A stretch of DNA of 37,997 bases from positions 1 through 37,997 of the forward strand of contig PHDD01000033.1 in the NCBI GenBank assembly GCA_002840905.1, given 5' to 3'. The translations under genes and the position numbers were made by a program. The DNA comes from Bacteroidetes bacterium HGW-Bacteroidetes-4 (GTDB taxonomy: Bacteria; Bacteroidota; Bacteroidia; Bacteroidales; SZUA-534). The notes under the pieces were generated by a model, which had not been told where the DNA came from, ran no database searches, and saw only the letters and a list, made by a program, of their open reading frames with translations. Positions 35,390-37,997 of this stretch are shown here, one piece after another; the first letter of the stretch is position 1, and each line of letters begins with the position of its first letter.

Positions 35390-37997
35390 ATGAAATCGAA
35401 AATTCAGGTTATGTACCACTTTTTCAAAGGGCTTATTCCTGCCCTTATTCTTTTATGCGGCAATAGCTCCTTAGCCGCAGATGCGGTTCCCGATAAAGTA
35501 ACGGCCTACCTGCAAAATAATTTCAATATAAAGAATCAGGTTTGGGGAATCGAAACCCACCCCAAAAACGGACTGGTATATTTTGCCACAAACACCGGAC
35601 TGCTGGAGTTCGATGGATTATCGTTCACCATGCAGGAATCGAACCAGATAAAAAGCTTACGTTCCATTTGTATCGACGACCAGGGAACACTGTTTACCGG
35701 TGGTTTCGAAACCTTTGGCTATTGGGAAAAAGATGAGGGCTGTCGTTTAAATTATATTGCCATCTCCGATTCCATTGAGATGAACAAAAACGACGAAATC
35801 TGGAAAATATATCAGGACAAGCAGCAAATCGTTTTTCAATCGTTTACCACCATTTATGTTTACGATTACCACACCCTAAGCAAGATTACAGCTCCGGGTT
35901 TTATGCTTTTTATGTTTAAGGTGCACGACCAACTTATGGTTCAGGTGCTCAACGAAGGCTTGTATCTGTTTAAAAACAATCGTTTTGAATTTGTAGCGCA
36001 CAGTGAGCGCTTTCAAAATGTAAAAATTCATGCCATTATTCCCTACAACAACGAGAGCCTGCTGATATGCACCGAAAAATCGGGTATTTACACTTACAAC
36101 TATCAGGAGTTTAGCCCCTGGAACACGTCTGCCTCCGAGTTCTTAATTTACCAGACTTTTAATGCCGCAACTCGTTTAAACGACAGCACTTTTGCGTTTG
36201 GAACCATACTCGATGGCATTATTGTAAGCAATGCAAAAGGTCAAATACTGGAACACTACAATTATACCAATGGCTTAAACAACAACACCGTTTTAGCCCT
36301 TGGTAAATCACCTTACGGAGGACTTTGGATTGGTTTGGACGAAGGAGCCAACTACCTCAGCCAAAATTCAAGCGTAAATTACTTCAGTACAGCTACCGGA
36401 AGTTTAGGAACCATTTATTCACTGTTAAAAATTGGCTCTACACTCTACCTCGGCTCCAACCATGGTTTGTTTAAAACGCAACTAAGCCAAAACGCCGATA
36501 ACCTGAGCTTTTCAAAACTTCGCCTGGTACCCAATAGTCAGGGACAGGTATGGACACTGGCTGCCTTTGACGGAGAAATTCTTTGCGGACATAACGAAGG
36601 TACTTTTAGGGTTACCGAAACCGGCTTTAACAAAATTTGCGATGTTACCGGCGGATGGTCGCTTAAACCTTATGGCGATATGCTTATTGAAGGAACTTAT
36701 ACCGGACTGGTAACTTATAAAAAGAACAGCCAAAACCAATGGGAATACCGCAGCCGCTTAAATGGGTTTTATGAACCTTCGCGGCATCTCGAAATCGATT
36801 ACCTCGGATACATCTGGGTTTCACATCCCCAAAAGGGAATTTACCGGCTTAAAGTAAACGAAACCAAAGATTCCATAGTCGCCATTTACTCCTATACCGC
36901 ACTTAAAAAAAGCCTGAACCTGACCGATGTGTACAAACTAAACAACCGGGTGGTTTTTTCGTCGGGGAAATCATTTTATACCTACGATTACGTTAACGAC
37001 AGCATTGTGCCTTTTACCGTGCTTAACAATGCCCTGGGCGACTACAAACAAGCCACCCAGATTATTCCCTGGGAAAAAAACCTGTATTGGTTTATTAACA
37101 ACAACAAACTGGCCCTTTTCCGTATTTCCATTGAATCGGAACCTACACTAATGGCCGAATACGTAATTGCCGACGACCACATGCCCGGTCAGGATATTGC
37201 CATAATTCCCTTTTCGGATAACAATTTTCTTATTTCGAACCGGAACGGGCTGGCCATACTAAAAAAAAACAAGCCGAATAAAGCGAAAGATACCACCCAC
37301 ATTTTTATCCACAGTGCTTTTTTTCACGGAAAAAACAAGTCGGCAACACGCTGTACATTTGAAAAAGCATTTGAAGTGCCCTTTTTTATGAACAGCGTTA
37401 CCTTTAGTTTTTCCGATCCTTCGTCAATTGAGCACTCGGGAACCACCTACCATTACCGTATTCGTGAGATTGACGACCATTGGATTAGTACTGCTTTGCC
37501 CAAAATTCGTTATTATCATTTGAAGCCCGGCAATTACCATCTCGAAATATGGAGCGATGCCAATTCTCAAAAGCTGATTCAGGAGTTTACCATCAAACCT
37601 CCCTGGTATTTATCGCATTGGGCTTATGCGGCCTATGCCGTACTTTTGCTGCTGCTGGCCTGGCTGTTTCATCGTAATTTTCAGCTAAAGCTAAGCAAAC
37701 AACGCAAGTTGCTTGAATTCGAAATAAAACAAACCTCGCTCGAAAACCGCCTGCAAAACACCAATGTGGAATTGATGCTAACCTTGCGTTACCTGATTCA
37801 AAAGAATGAATCGCTACAAAACCTGCAACAAAACATTAACGAGGTTAAAAATGCGCCCGAAAAGCTTTCGCCCAGATTTATCCATACCATCGACAAACAA
37901 ATATCGCAAGGGCTCGAATTACAAACCAAAGAATGGAAAATGGCGCTGCACAACCTGAAACTGTCGCAGGAAGGTTACTTTAAGCGTTTAAAAGAAA
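35390..37997 (+). CDS. membrane propeller/Y_Y_Y sensor, probable LuxR-type PUL regulator (3' end outside window)
   Basis: The frame stays open from ATG 35390 (an alternative is 35411) to the window end, giving 869 codons without a stop. A signal peptide ends near SLAADA. Propeller repeats follow (NQVWGIETHPKNGLVYFATNTGLLEFDG, LGKSPYGGLWIGLDEGANYL, HLEIDYLGYIWVSHPQKGIYRL), then a Y_Y_Y domain at about residues 640-735, a transmembrane helix at about 738-760 and a coiled-coil region. The start of the cytoplasmic part (LRYLIQKNESLQNLQQNI, then W.MAL.NLKLSQEGYFKRLKE) matches the linker preceding LuxR/GerE HTH domains in Bacteroidota one-component regulators, and no HisKA motif is seen. It is probably the sensor-activator of the locus; the DNA-binding end is not visible. 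Confidence 0.85.
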   Translation, partial: MKSKIQVMYHFFKGLIPALILLCGNSSLAADAVPDKVTAYLQNNFNIKNQVWGIETHPKNGLVYFATNTGLLEFDGLSFTMQESNQIKSLRSICIDDQGTLFTGGFETFGYWEKDEGCRLNYIAISDSIEMNKNDEIWKIYQDKQQIVFQSFTTIYVYDYHTLSKITAPGFMLFMFKVHDQLMVQVLNEGLYLFKNNRFEFVAHSERFQNVKIHAIIPYNNESLLICTEKSGIYTYNYQEFSPWNTSASEFLIYQTFNAATRLNDSTFAFGTILDGIIVSNAKGQILEHYNYTNGLNNNTVLALGKSPYGGLWIGLDEGANYLSQNSSVNYFSTATGSLGTIYSLLKIGSTLYLGSNHGLFKTQLSQNADNLSFSKLRLVPNSQGQVWTLAAFDGEILCGHNEGTFRVTETGFNKICDVTGGWSLKPYGDMLIEGTYTGLVTYKKNSQNQWEYRSRLNGFYEPSRHLEIDYLGYIWVSHPQKGIYRLKVNETKDSIVAIYSYTALKKSLNLTDVYKLNNRVVFSSGKSFYTYDYVNDSIVPFTVLNNALGDYKQATQIIPWEKNLYWFINNNKLALFRISIESEPTLMAEYVIADDHMPGQDIAIIPFSDNNFLISNRNGLAILKKNKPNKAKDTTHIFIHSAFFHGKNKSATRCTFEKAFEVPFFMNSVTFSFSDPSSIEHSGTTYHYRIREIDDHWISTALPKIRYYHLKPGNYHLEIWSDANSQKLIQEFTIKPPWYLSHWAYAAYAVLLLLLAWLFHRNFQLKLSKQRKLLEFEIKQTSLENRLQNTNVELMLTLRYLIQKNESLQNLQQNINEVKNAPEKLSPRFIHTIDKQISQGLELQTKEWKMALHNLKLSQEGYFKRLKE

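Overview
The window comes from a member of the Bacteroidota. The evidence is a SusC/SusD pair, many short-leader lipoproteins with Cys lipoboxes, -7 boxes of the TAnnTTTG type, few Shine-Dalgarno sites, and Reg_prop/Y_Y_Y sensor proteins. HydE and HydG ([FeFe]-hydrogenase maturation) and a pyruvate phosphate dikinase suggest an anaerobic or facultatively fermentative lifestyle. A marine or sediment Marinilabiliales/Prolixibacteraceae-type organism would fit, but this placement is an inference from gene content. There are no rRNA or tRNA genes, CRISPR arrays, transposases or integrases in the window.

Layout. The left edge (1-888) holds an isolated small lipoprotein gene next to an attC-like imperfect palindrome. 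Positions 889-7530 (+ strand) hold a pirin, a gamma-glutamyltransferase-family enzyme, a family-2 glycosyltransferase overlapping a sphingomyelin-synthase-like PAP2 protein, and a secreted TPR protein. Positions 7588-10568 (- strand) hold a DMT exporter, a membrane-anchored thioredoxin and a sugar-kinase/RapZ-C fusion. Position 10759 starts a 1293-residue membrane sensor that ends in a SpoIIE-type PP2C phosphatase. Positions 14713-19495 (- strand) hold a lipoprotein subtilase, hydE, hydG and yidD. A hemolysin III/TrhA-like protein (+) and ppdK (-) converge on a strong terminator near 20350.

The main system lies at 23645-37997 (+ strand): a polysaccharide utilisation locus. It encodes SusC, SusD, a Big_5+LamG surface lipoprotein, two GH144 lipoproteins (one with two added Ig-like domains), a GH3 beta-glucosidase and a membrane one-component regulator that is cut off by the window end. 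GH144 acts on beta-1,2-glucans, and GH3 enzymes beside GH144 commonly cleave sophoro-oligosaccharides. I therefore predict a beta-1,2-glucan (sophoran or cyclic glucan) utilisation locus: SusD and the LamG protein capture glycan, GH144 enzymes cut it, SusC imports oligosaccharides, GH3 releases glucose, and the propeller sensor switches the locus on. A strong terminator inside the locus separates the uptake genes from the hydrolase genes. The 530-base region upstream of susC carries nested inverted repeats that may be regulatory.

All calls come from reading the sequence. No database search or structure prediction was run.
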